This document shows, one piece after another, positions 57,263 through 64,000 of a DNA stretch of 64,000 nucleotides. The DNA is from CAWBUW01 sp963792075 (GTDB lineage Bacteria; Chloroflexota; Anaerolineae; Anaerolineales; UBA4823). A program made the translations under genes and the position numbers. Below the pieces are notes generated by a model that was not told the origin of the DNA, did not search any database, and saw only the letters and a program-made list of their open reading frames with translations. The stretch spans positions 868,001 to 932,000 of the forward strand of contig CAWBUW010000007.1 of the NCBI GenBank assembly GCA_963792075.1, read 5' to 3'. Each line of letters starts with the position of its first letter. The first letter of the stretch is position 1.

Positions 57263-57555
57263 GCCTGATCCGTGGCCTGCGCTAAGGATTGAATGAAATC
57301 GTCTAAGTTGGCAAAGTCTTGGTAACGGCCTTGCTGCAAGTCGGCTTCGGCTTCTTGCTCGCCTTTTTGCCAGCGCAGTGACCAGAAGTAAGCCTGTGAG
57401 CGGTCAATAGCGACTTTTGGCACCAGCCTTAATGAGCCATCCGGCTCCAGGATCACTTCCAGCAGATCGCCTTCTTTCAGGCGCGCTTGGCGGCGCACCG
57501 AGGTAGGCAGTGTGATCTGGCCATTGCTGCGAACCTGTAAAACATTGGTTGGCAT
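57259..57555 (-). CDS. AbrB/MazE-type antitoxin
   Basis: A 98-residue protein with an N-terminal swapped-hairpin DNA-binding domain (NVLQVRSNGQITLPTSVRRQ, then ARLKEGDLLEVILEPDGSL) and a helical acidic C-terminus that would bind the toxin. It lies first in the pair and probably represses the promoter through the palindrome just upstream. Confidence 0.85.
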   Translation of the reverse strand: MPTNVLQVRSNGQITLPTSVRRQARLKEGDLLEVILEPDGSLRLVPKVAIDRSQAYFWSLRWQKGEQEAEADLQQGRYQDFANLDDFIQSLAQATDQA

Positions 57556-57574
57556 AAGAAAAGCTCCTTTTCAG

Positions 57575-57608
57575 AATAATAAAATCTGAGTATTCAGATT
57601 TTATTATT
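57575..57608. promoter_or_regulatory. Operator palindrome of the toxin-antitoxin pair
   Basis: Exact 15-bp arms, AATAATAAAATCTGA and its complement, around GTAT, 19 nt upstream of the antitoxin start. It is a strong candidate for AbrB-type autoregulation. Confidence 0.6.
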
Positions 57609-57634
57609 AATTGGGGAGTTTGTCAAGAATGATC

Positions 57635-57782
57635 GTTACCGGGGGTGCATGTCAGTTTGGGGGCCAATCTGACATGCACCAGTTCTGGGGCAGGGGGTTT
57701 GGGGGTTCATCACGCTGCGCTTTGCGCAGCGTGATGAACCCCCAAACCCCCTGCCCCAGAACTGACATACACCCGTTACCGG
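57635..57782. repeat. Nested palindrome with a 41-bp perfect stem
   Basis: The central stem has arms 57680-57720/57724-57764, loop TTT, exact. A side hairpin uses 57644-57655/57669-57680. Outer segments (GTTACCGG near 57635 and 57775) can pair as well. It ends at the 3' end of the next minus-strand gene. Confidence 0.85.
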
Positions 57783-58567
57783 TCCAGGGCTTCGTCCAGT
57801 AAGCGGACGTCCTCCGCCAGGATGCCCGGCCGGTCTTTCGGATAAATCCCGATGCACACCGCATCATGCGAGCGCATTTTCGAGGCGGCGTAGGCGAAGG
57901 CCGCCGCGGGGTCGTTGCGCCCGGCTGCCAGGACCTTGTAGTGGATCACCGGGCGCGCCAGGGTCTGGATCACGTCGGTCATCGCCTGCCGGTCTTCTTC
58001 AAGGTACATCTCCGCCGTCCCCGCCACATGTTCGGGGTTCTGCTCGCGCGGGATGGGGTTGTAGTAGCAGCACATGTAGTAATCCAGGTCGAGGTGCTTT
58101 GCTGCCCATTCCATGACGCGGTGGTTATGCGCGGCGATCCCCGCCAGCATCCCCCTGGCACGGATACTATCCAGCGCCGGCTGGACTTCGTCCAGAAGCC
58201 CCTGGGCAAAGGCGTGGTCCATTACCCCTCCGTGCAGGTGACAGGCTACTGCGCCGTACTGTTCGGCGCGCTGGATGCATACTTCGTGACTGCCCACCTC
58301 CGGGCAGGTTTGGGCGAACCACTGCATCGTTCCCCCCTCATCGCGATATTCCATGAAAGTGCGCATTACATGGAAATCCGTGCGCGCCAGGAAAGTGTTC
58401 ACGCCCAGGCTCTCCGCCTCCGACAGGATGGCTTTGATCCGCGCCGCGGTGAAGAAATGGCGCATCTCCCAGTCCATCTCCACGCTCTGGTGTGAAAAGC
58501 CGCTGAATGGGTTGCTCCCCAGGATCAACCGGCTGACGTTTAGGTGATAAAACGGTACAGTTTGCAT
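57776..58567 (-). CDS. Hypothetical TIM-barrel-like protein
   Basis: A 263-residue protein: LNVSRLILGSNPFSGFSHQS at the start, then ESLGVNTFLARTD, ARGMLAGIAAHNHRVMEWAA, LDYYMCCYYNPIPRE and a C-terminal VIHYKVLAAGRNDPAAAFAY. The succession of strands and helices resembles an aldo/keto-reductase-like or metal-dependent TIM barrel, but no catalytic tetrad was identified. The start at 58567 (MQTVPFYHLNV) has no ribosome site; a TATAAT lies 6 nt before it, suggesting a leaderless mRNA. Confidence 0.6.
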   Translation of the reverse strand: MQTVPFYHLNVSRLILGSNPFSGFSHQSVEMDWEMRHFFTAARIKAILSEAESLGVNTFLARTDFHVMRTFMEYRDEGGTMQWFAQTCPEVGSHEVCIQRAEQYGAVACHLHGGVMDHAFAQGLLDEVQPALDSIRARGMLAGIAAHNHRVMEWAAKHLDLDYYMCCYYNPIPREQNPEHVAGTAEMYLEEDRQAMTDVIQTLARPVIHYKVLAAGRNDPAAAFAYAASKMRSHDAVCIGIYPKDRPGILAEDVRLLDEALDR

Positions 58568-58572
58568 CGTGT

Positions 58573-58579
58573 AATTATA
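58573..58579 (-). promoter_or_regulatory. -10 box of the TIM-barrel-like gene, leaderless
   Basis: On the minus strand, TATAAT is followed by TACACG and then ATG, so transcription would begin at the start codon. Confidence 0.5.
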
Positions 58580-58590
58580 CATTTAAATCT

Positions 58591-58650
58591 CCCTCATCCC
58601 CAGCCCCTCTCCCGTTGGGCGAGGGGTGCAGAGGCTTTTCCCTCGCCCCA
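58591..58650. repeat. CCCTCACC-type compound repeat, copy 3 (partial)
   Basis: It begins CCCTCATCCCCAGCCCCTCT, with the CCCGTTGGGCGAGGGG inner hairpin of copy 1, and breaks off after CCCTCGCCCC. It lies between the TIM-barrel-like gene and crtB. Confidence 0.65.
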
Positions 58651-58670
58651 ATCACTAATTTAGTAACACG

Positions 58671-58809
58671 TTTTACTACACATTTTTAGGGTTTCGTTTT
58701 ATAATAGGGGAGTCTCCGATTTCCCTGGGGCGGATCCAAGAGACCCTGTCCGTTACAACTGCTTACAATAATTTACGTAGAATGATATAGCGACATATCA
58801 TCCTATAAT
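58671..58809 (+). promoter_or_regulatory. Control region of crtB-crtI with two palindromes
   Basis: TAGTAA-CACGTT-TTACTA lies near 58658-58675, and ATGATAT-AGCGAC-ATATCAT (58782-58801) sits just upstream of the -10 box TATAAT (58804-58809). The second palindrome occupies the -35/spacer region, where a bound repressor would block transcription. Confidence 0.45.
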
Positions 58810-58825
58810 TTTGCATGGAAACAAT

Positions 58826-59737
58826 ATGAACACACATCATTTATACCCATCCCTTCCCGCTTTGGCAGCTTCGATCACGAAAGCAGCCAGCAAACAGACC
58901 TATTACACCATTCGCTTCCTGGTCGACCGTGACCGGGTCCAGGAAGCCTATTACGCCTATGCCTACTTCCGTTGGGTAGATGATCTCCTCGACGCGCCGA
59001 ATGGGACACGCGGCGACCGCCTCGCCTTTGTCGCTCGACAGCAGTCGCTCTTAGAACGCTGCGCGCGCCGCGAAGCGCTGGGCGATATCGTTCCCGAAGA
59101 GCAGATGCTGGTCCTGTTAGCCCAAAACAACCCCGGGGGAAACAGCGGCTTACAGGCTTACCTCACCCATATGATGGCTGTGATGGCCTTCGATGCCGGT
59201 CGCCGGGGCCGGTTCGTCTCGCAGGCTGAATTGGACACCTACACGCATGACCTGGCCAGCGCGGTGACGGAAGCCATGCATTATTTTATCGGGCACTGCT
59301 GCTTCTCCCCTCAAGACGAGTCCCGCTACCAGGCCGTGACCGCTGCGCACATCACGCACATGCTGCGTGACATGGTAGAAGATATCCAGGCCGGGTATTA
59401 TAACGTCCCCGGCGAGGTGTTGGAAGCCAGCCATATCACCCTCCAGGACATTCACAGCCCAGCCTTTCGGAGCTGGGTGCAAGGCCAGGTACAGTTAGCG
59501 CGGGCGCATTTCCAGGCCGGCAGAGCTTACCTGCACCGGGTTGAAAACCTGCGCTGCAAACTGGCAGGGTTTGCTTACACCGCCCGCTTCGAATGGTTGT
59601 TAGACACGATCGAGCGGGAAGGGTACTGCCTGCGCGCACAGTATGGAGAAAGAAAAAGCTTCTGGACTGGCTTGAAAATGAGCCGGCAGACGCTTTACTC
59701 GCTGGCCCACCCGCGCAGGATCAAGGCAGCCCATTAG
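58826..59737 (+). CDS. crtB: Phytoene/squalene synthase family protein
   Basis: A 303-residue head-to-head prenyl synthase with the two Asp-rich motifs: RWVDDLLDAP (D52-D56) and RDMVEDIQAG (about 190). The family joins two C20 or two C15 diphosphates to make phytoene or (dehydro)squalene. Next to crtI it is most likely for carotenoids; a C30 pathway cannot be excluded. The ATG at 58826 is preferred over the TTG at 58811. The desaturase gene follows after 29 nt. Confidence 0.88.
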   Translation: MNTHHLYPSLPALAASITKAASKQTYYTIRFLVDRDRVQEAYYAYAYFRWVDDLLDAPNGTRGDRLAFVARQQSLLERCARREALGDIVPEEQMLVLLAQNNPGGNSGLQAYLTHMMAVMAFDAGRRGRFVSQAELDTYTHDLASAVTEAMHYFIGHCCFSPQDESRYQAVTAAHITHMLRDMVEDIQAGYYNVPGEVLEASHITLQDIHSPAFRSWVQGQVQLARAHFQAGRAYLHRVENLRCKLAGFAYTARFEWLLDTIEREGYCLRAQYGERKSFWTGLKMSRQTLYSLAHPRRIKAAH

Positions 59738-59766
59738 GCCGCGCCGGCGCACCATTCGGAGAAAAA

Positions 59767-61254
59767 ATGATGAAATCCAAATCTGTAATCGTAATCGGCG
59801 CCGGCGTCGGCGGCATGGTCGCCGCAGCGCACCTGGCGCGCCAGGGACATAAAGTCCTAGTGCTCGAGAAGAATTCCCACGCCGGCGGGCGCTGCGACCG
59901 TTTCAGCCGCGGCGGTCATCATTTCGACACCGGGCCAACTCTGTTCATTATGCCTCTTATATATGAAGCTGAGTTCGCTGCGCTCGGCGCCTCGCTGCAC
60001 GAGCACCTGCAATTACAGCGCGTCGACCCCACCTATCACCTGGTCTTCGACGATGGCAGCCGGCTCGGGCTGACTTCCGACCTGAAAGCGCTGCAAAAAC
60101 AGTTGGACGCCATCGAGCCGGGCAGTTTTCAGGGCCTGTTACGCTACCTGGTCGAAGGCCAGCGGCATTACCAAGTTGGCATCGACAAGCTGGTCAACCG
60201 GGATTTCCGCTCAGCTTCCGAGTTCTTCGCCTTGCAGCACCTACCGCTGCTGTGGCAGATCAAACCCCTGGTGAACCACTATGGCAACATGGCTGCTTAT
60301 TTCCACAATCCCCGCCTGAAAGCCGCCTTCACTTTCCAGGACGTTTACATGGGCTTGAGCCCCTTCGAAGCGCCCGCCACCTTCTCCATGATGCCGTATA
60401 CCGAGCTGGCGCACGGCGTGTTCTATCCCCGCGGTGGTATGTACAGTATCGTCGAAGCATTGTACTCCCTGGCCTGCCAGGCCGGTGTGGAATTCGTCTT
60501 CGATACCGCGGTGCAGCAGATCAACGTGCAGGGCGGCCGGGCGCAGGGAGTCACACTGGAAAATGGCCAACGACTGGATGCGGATGCGGTCCTGGCCAAC
60601 GCAGACCTGCCGTACGTATACCAGGACCTTCTGCCTGCCGATGGCCTGTCAGAAAAGCTGTCCAGGAAACGCTATTCCTGCTCGGTGATCAGCTTCTTCT
60701 GGGGCGTAGACAAGCCCTACGAGGCGCTCCCGCCGCATACGCTGTTCCTGGCGGATGACTACCGCCAGAATTTTGAGACGATCATCGGCGACCTGAGCTT
60801 ACCGGCCAATCCCTGCCTGTACGTCCACGCCCCGGCCCGGCTCGACCCCGCCATGTCCCCACCGGGGGAAGACACGCTGATCGGCATCGTACCGGTCGGC
60901 CACATGTCCGAGGAGAGCGAGCAAGATTGGGGCGCTCTGCGTGACCAGGCGCGCCAGCAGATATTCCGCCGCCTTGCGACACTAGGTATCACTGACCTGG
61001 AAGCGCATATCAAGTTCGAGACCAGCTTCACCCCGCTCTCCTGGCGTAAGCGTTACAACCTGGTGAAAGGCTCCACCCACGGCCTGTGCCATAACCTGGC
61101 CCAACTGGGCTATTTCCGCCCTTCCAACCGGCACCCGCATATCCCCAACCTGTACTTCGTTGGCGCCAGCACCCATCCCGGTACTGGCCTGCCCACTGCC
61201 ATGATCTCGGGCCGTCTCTCCGCCCGGCGTATGCTGGACGAATTTGAAAATTAA
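59767..61254 (+). CDS. crtI: Phytoene desaturase (CrtI-type)
   Basis: A 495-residue FAD-dependent desaturase. It has the N-terminal dinucleotide site VIVIGAGVGGMVAAAHLARQ, EKNSHAGGRCDRF and the C-terminal FVGASTHPGTGLPTAMISGR typical of CrtI/CrtN. It introduces double bases... in the sense of double bonds into the polyene product of the preceding enzyme. The start at 59767 has GGAG upstream; a further ATG follows directly. Product chain length (C40 or C30) is undetermined. Confidence 0.9.
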   Translation: MMKSKSVIVIGAGVGGMVAAAHLARQGHKVLVLEKNSHAGGRCDRFSRGGHHFDTGPTLFIMPLIYEAEFAALGASLHEHLQLQRVDPTYHLVFDDGSRLGLTSDLKALQKQLDAIEPGSFQGLLRYLVEGQRHYQVGIDKLVNRDFRSASEFFALQHLPLLWQIKPLVNHYGNMAAYFHNPRLKAAFTFQDVYMGLSPFEAPATFSMMPYTELAHGVFYPRGGMYSIVEALYSLACQAGVEFVFDTAVQQINVQGGRAQGVTLENGQRLDADAVLANADLPYVYQDLLPADGLSEKLSRKRYSCSVISFFWGVDKPYEALPPHTLFLADDYRQNFETIIGDLSLPANPCLYVHAPARLDPAMSPPGEDTLIGIVPVGHMSEESEQDWGALRDQARQQIFRRLATLGITDLEAHIKFETSFTPLSWRKRYNLVKGSTHGLCHNLAQLGYFRPSNRHPHIPNLYFVGASTHPGTGLPTAMISGRLSARRMLDEFEN

Positions 61255-61259
61255 CGAAA

Positions 61260-61303
61260 TTGGGGGTGGTGGGCGGGGCCCTTGCCCCGCCCACCACCCC
61301 CAA
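61260..61303. repeat. Perfect palindrome, 20-bp arms
   Basis: Arms 61260-61279/61284-61303, loop of 4 nt, 5 nt after the crtI stop codon. Confidence 0.85.
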
Positions 61304-61390
61304 ACCCGGTCTTCACAATACCTGCATACTTTCTTAACAATTCTCTAACCGCCGCGTGATATATTCAATATGTACACGAAGGAGGTTCTT

Positions 61391-61822
61391 ATGCCTAAAT
61401 GGCTTTCTCGCACTTTACTGATAATTCTCGGCCTAGTCGTTTTCGCGGCCGCCCTGTTCGGCGCTTTCCGCCTCGGCAACAGGGTCGGAGTACACCGTGA
61501 AGCCATTGATCAAGCCTGGAGTTTGCCCAACCAGGACAACCGCCAGGATGGCCAGCCCTTATGGCACTCAGAGCGGGCCCCGCTGGCGCCGATGCTGCGC
61601 TTTGGTGGCAGGGTAGGCCGGTCCCCCGGCTTCCCTATCCGGGGGCTGGTCTTCGGGGGCCTGTCTGCCCTGGTTCGCCTGGGCCTGCTCGTTTTGCTGA
61701 TCTGGCTGGTCGTGAAGTTCGTCACCCGGGGAAACCAACCCGCTCCCGCACCCGTTGCTCCGCCAACGCCAGCTTCGGAGCCGGTCCCCCCACCCGATCC
61801 CGGCACACACGACACACCTTAA
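61391..61822 (+). CDS. Small membrane protein with Pro-rich tail
   Basis: A 143-residue protein with two membrane segments (about residues 7-27 and 84-110), an Arg/Gly-rich loop between them and a Pro-rich C-terminus (PAPAPVAPPTPASEPVPPPD). AAGGAGG precedes the ATG at 61391. No family was recognised; an envelope or signalling role is possible. Confidence 0.6.
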   Translation: MPKWLSRTLLIILGLVVFAAALFGAFRLGNRVGVHREAIDQAWSLPNQDNRQDGQPLWHSERAPLAPMLRFGGRVGRSPGFPIRGLVFGGLSALVRLGLLVLLIWLVVKFVTRGNQPAPAPVAPPTPASEPVPPPDPGTHDTP

Positions 61823-61838
61823 TAGCTAATGACCTTTA

Positions 61839-61887
61839 GGGGTACAATAAATCCACTGCGCTGTGCGCAGTGGATTTATTGTACCCC
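61839..61887. repeat. Perfect palindrome, 23-bp arms
   Basis: Arms 61839-61861/61865-61887, loop TGT, between the membrane-protein gene and the GH114-like gene; it ends 20 nt before the latter's ATG. Confidence 0.85.
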
Positions 61888-61906
61888 GGATCAGGTAAGG
61901 ACATCT

Positions 61907-62749
61907 ATGCGCATATTCCTGTTCGTTAGCTTGCTCTTCTCCCTTGCCCTGGCCTGCCGCGTGATAGAAGGCACACCGGAGCCGGCTTCATCCCCTTCTC
62001 CAACGGCTGTCTTACCCACGGCCAACTCCCCGGCAGGATGGTGGCAGCCCGCCCCCGGCCTGTCCTGGCAGTGGCAGCTCGGCGATGAAGCCGTCGACAC
62101 TTCTATCCCCGCACAGGTGTACGACATCGACTTATTCAGCGCCCAGGCGCAGGTCGCCCCGCTCCACGCCCAGGGCGCCAAGGTGATCGCATATCTCTCC
62201 GTTGGTTCCTGGGAAGACTGGCGCCCCGATGCAGACCAGTTTCCGCCCGAGCTCTTGGGCAAGGATTACGAAGGTTGGCCCGGCGAGAAATGGCTGGACA
62301 TCCGCCGGGTAGACTTGCTCATGCCGCTCATGCGCGCCCGCCTGGACCTGGCTCAATCCAGCGGCTTTGACGCCATCGAGCCGGACAACATCGATATCTA
62401 TACCAACGACACCGGTTTCCCGCTGACAGCAGAGGCTCAGCTCGCCTACGCCGGCCTCCTGGCGGAGGAAGCCCATTCCCGCGGCCTGGCAATCGGACTC
62501 AAGAATGCCCCGGACCAGGCCGCGGACCTGGTCGGCCAGTTTGACTTCGCCATCACCGAGGACTGCTTCGACCAGGGTTGGTGCGCTGAGATGCTTCCCT
62601 TCATCCAGGCCGGCAAAGCGGTTTTTGCCGCGGAATACACCGACACGAATGTCGACTTCCAGGCCGCCTGCACCTGGGGGCAGGCGCATGGCTTCTCCTT
62701 CATTCTGAAAGACCGCCAGCTCAATGCCTGGCTCGAGACCTGCCCTTGA
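61907..62749 (+). CDS. GH114-like lipoprotein (endo-alpha-1,4-polygalactosaminidase family)
   Basis: A 280-residue exported protein with the lipobox LALAC (Cys17) and a Pro/Ser/Thr linker to residue 45. The domain starts GWWQPAPGLSWQWQLGD, then VYDIDLFSA, KVIAYLSVGSWEDWRPD, FDAIEPDNIDIY and LKNAPDQAADLVGQFDFAIT with EDCF, all typical of the GH114 TIM barrel; Asp/Glu in SVGSWEDW and IEPDNID are the likely catalytic region. It probably acts on galactosamine-containing exopolysaccharide. AAGGA precedes the ATG. Confidence 0.88.
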   Translation: MRIFLFVSLLFSLALACRVIEGTPEPASSPSPTAVLPTANSPAGWWQPAPGLSWQWQLGDEAVDTSIPAQVYDIDLFSAQAQVAPLHAQGAKVIAYLSVGSWEDWRPDADQFPPELLGKDYEGWPGEKWLDIRRVDLLMPLMRARLDLAQSSGFDAIEPDNIDIYTNDTGFPLTAEAQLAYAGLLAEEAHSRGLAIGLKNAPDQAADLVGQFDFAITEDCFDQGWCAEMLPFIQAGKAVFAAEYTDTNVDFQAACTWGQAHGFSFILKDRQLNAWLETCP

Positions 62750-62780
62750 TCTTATATCAGGTACGTATTAATTTTCTTCC

Positions 62781-64000
62781 TTAGATATTATTTGCCAACG
62801 CCAACAGGCGTGCGTTCGCGGGAATATTTTCCAGCAGGGACTTCCGCACAAGCGGGTTCGTCTGGCGTTCGGCGCGCACCAGCAGGAAGTCCCTCCCGGC
62901 TGCCAGGATCGACGCGGCGCGTTCATCACCCACAGCCTGCAGCACTTCCCAACAGGCCAGGAACACGTTCGCCGGCTCCAGCACACCATTCAGGCTGCCC
63001 GTCTGCAGGAATTGTAAAACCGCCTCCACATGGCCCAGCGCAGCTTCCGGATCGCCGCTGCGCATCTTCGCCAGCGCCAACCCGGCCAGTGGCTCGACCA
63101 TCAAATTTTCTCGCAGCTCATCTTTCCAGGCCTGCACGCCCTTTTCAAATGCCTGCACTGCCTGCGCCAGCATCTCCCCATCATTTCCCTTTGCCAGCTC
63201 CAGGCAAGCATACCCCAGGTGGTTGAACGCGTAGCCCGGCCCTTCTGTCAGGCCATATTGCTGGCATAATTCTGCCAATTCCTGGCTTATTCTCTGCGCT
63301 TGCTCTGCCTGGCCTTTGCGCAGGTAAAGCAGCCCAAGGTCAGCCATCACACGCGCCCGCGAGAGTGTGTCGGACAGGTCATCAATCTTCTTCAATACGT
63401 ACTCATAACGGCGTTCTGCGACTTCGAGGTCACCCCGCGCCAGCTCCATGTAAGCCAATCCCCAGGCGGCCAGCATGGCGTCAGTGTGCGCCCCAACGGA
63501 CTCGGCCGCCATCAAAGCTGGCGTAATCGTTGCCTGTGATTGCTCGAAATTGTAACTCAGGGTTTCCAACAAGCCCACGTTGATCTGAGCCGTGGTCTTG
63601 CCCATCATATTCCCGTCTTCGCTAGATATAGCCAGCAGGCGGTTGAAATAATCTCTCGCCTGTCCCAGATCGTTCTGGTAGAGTGCTACCAAACCCAGGT
63701 TGTTCAATGTGCTCGCCTCACCCATCTGATTTTTCAATTCTCGGCAGATCTCCAGGGATCGGGTGTACGCCTCTGCCGCATCTTGCAAGTGCCCAGATAA
63801 ATCCAGGTGCACGTTGCCAATCATGCGCAGGCAGTCCGCTTCTGAAGAACGGTCCCCGATCCTTTGCGCCCATTCAAGCGCACGGTTCAGATGGAACAGG
63901 GGTTTTTCCTTCTCGCCGCGGTTCATGCTGGCCACGCCCTTCACCTGCTCACACAAACATAAGATTTCGATCCAACCCATCTCAATTTCGTTACGGATGG
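62781..64000 (-). CDS. TPR-rich C-terminal part of a large regulator, 5' truncated by window edge
   Basis: At least 406 residues of tetratricopeptide repeats (for example EKPLFHLNRALEWAQRIGDR, TLNNLGLVALYQNDLGQARD, GLLYLRKGQAEQAQRISQEL). The frame is open to the window edge, so the N-terminal domains are outside. The style matches C-termini of SARP/LuxR-type ATPase regulators or adenylate-cyclase-like TPR proteins, as in the SARP at 44946. No output domain can be named. Confidence 0.75.
   Translation of the reverse strand, partial: IRNEIEMGWIEILCLCEQVKGVASMNRGEKEKPLFHLNRALEWAQRIGDRSSEADCLRMIGNVHLDLSGHLQDAAEAYTRSLEICRELKNQMGEASTLNNLGLVALYQNDLGQARDYFNRLLAISSEDGNMMGKTTAQINVGLLETLSYNFEQSQATITPALMAAESVGAHTDAMLAAWGLAYMELARGDLEVAERRYEYVLKKIDDLSDTLSRARVMADLGLLYLRKGQAEQAQRISQELAELCQQYGLTEGPGYAFNHLGYACLELAKGNDGEMLAQAVQAFEKGVQAWKDELRENLMVEPLAGLALAKMRSGDPEAALGHVEAVLQFLQTGSLNGVLEPANVFLACWEVLQAVGDERAASILAAGRDFLLVRAERQTNPLVRKSLLENIPANARLLALANNI

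Overview
The window looks like a chromosomal segment of a Chloroflexota bacterium, most likely of the Anaerolineae or a related class. This is an inference from gene content. Features that point that way are cytosolic GAF-type kinases, SARP/NB-ARC regulators, CUT2 sugar uptake with UroD-like methyltransferases, secreted proteins carrying YLPLILR-type motifs, a CG...RRRR C-terminal anchor, crtB-crtI, and an indirect Gln-tRNA route suggested by GluRS beside tRNA-Gln. No rRNA and no CRISPR array were seen.

Layout. 1-1.65 kb: the end of an aldehyde:ferredoxin oxidoreductase gene and its MoaD-like partner. 1.75-2.4 kb: a HigBA toxin-antitoxin pair. 2.6-4.2 kb: tRNA-Gln and gltX. 4.3-11.8 kb: a minus-strand morphogenesis operon, mreB-mreC-mreD-mrdA-minC-minD-minE-rodA, joining cell elongation and division-site selection. 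11.9-15.1 kb: inositol-phosphate synthase, a soluble histidine kinase and an HD-GYP protein. 15.1-15.5 kb: a compound palindrome, a consensus promoter and tRNA-Pro(CGG).

15.5-22.04 kb is an island inserted at the 3' end of tRNA-Pro. Two partial copies of the tRNA 3' end (21712 and 22010) and the apparent native tRNA terminator lie at its far side. It carries small and large terminase subunits, an HTH protein, a zinc-ribbon protein, a holin-like membrane protein and one hypothetical gene. No integrase, portal or capsid gene is visible. It is filled with short palindromes, some of them inside genes in frame, has a roughly 0.9-kb CTGGC-rich mosaic, and contains a perfect 52-bp inverted copy of part of the nearby histidine kinase gene.

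22-28.3 kb: a P-type ATPase, a ChrB-like gene remnant, an M24 peptidase-fold protein with an altered metal site, and a PLP decarboxylase. 28.3-43.1 kb is a coherent regulon candidate. It has a 1207-residue cytosolic regulator (sugar-binding domain, kinase, two receiver domains, AraC domain), a receiver-like protein, three UroD/MtaA-type methyltransferases, one corrinoid protein, a CUT2 sugar ABC transporter whose binding protein is a near-identical tandem duplication, and an aldose-epimerase-like protein. Two of its transcription units share a 64-nt upstream element with a GTTTGTGACAAAC palindrome. I infer corrinoid-dependent demethylation of an imported, sugar-like methylated compound.

43.2-56.9 kb is a cell-surface region: a BNR-repeat protein, a Cys-repeat protein, a lipoprotein, a YadA-head-like repeat protein and a TPR protein with a C-terminal anchor, with a SARP/NB-ARC regulator between them. 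57-64 kb: a second toxin-antitoxin pair, a TIM-barrel-like protein, crtB-crtI (carotenoid/C30 terpenoid), a small membrane protein, a GH114-like lipoprotein and the 3' part of a TPR regulator gene.

Long, nearly perfect palindromes (arms 19-41 bp, loops 0-4 nt) recur between genes, and one lies inside a gene. Several genes appear to have leaderless promoters, with a -10 box 4-7 nt before the start codon.
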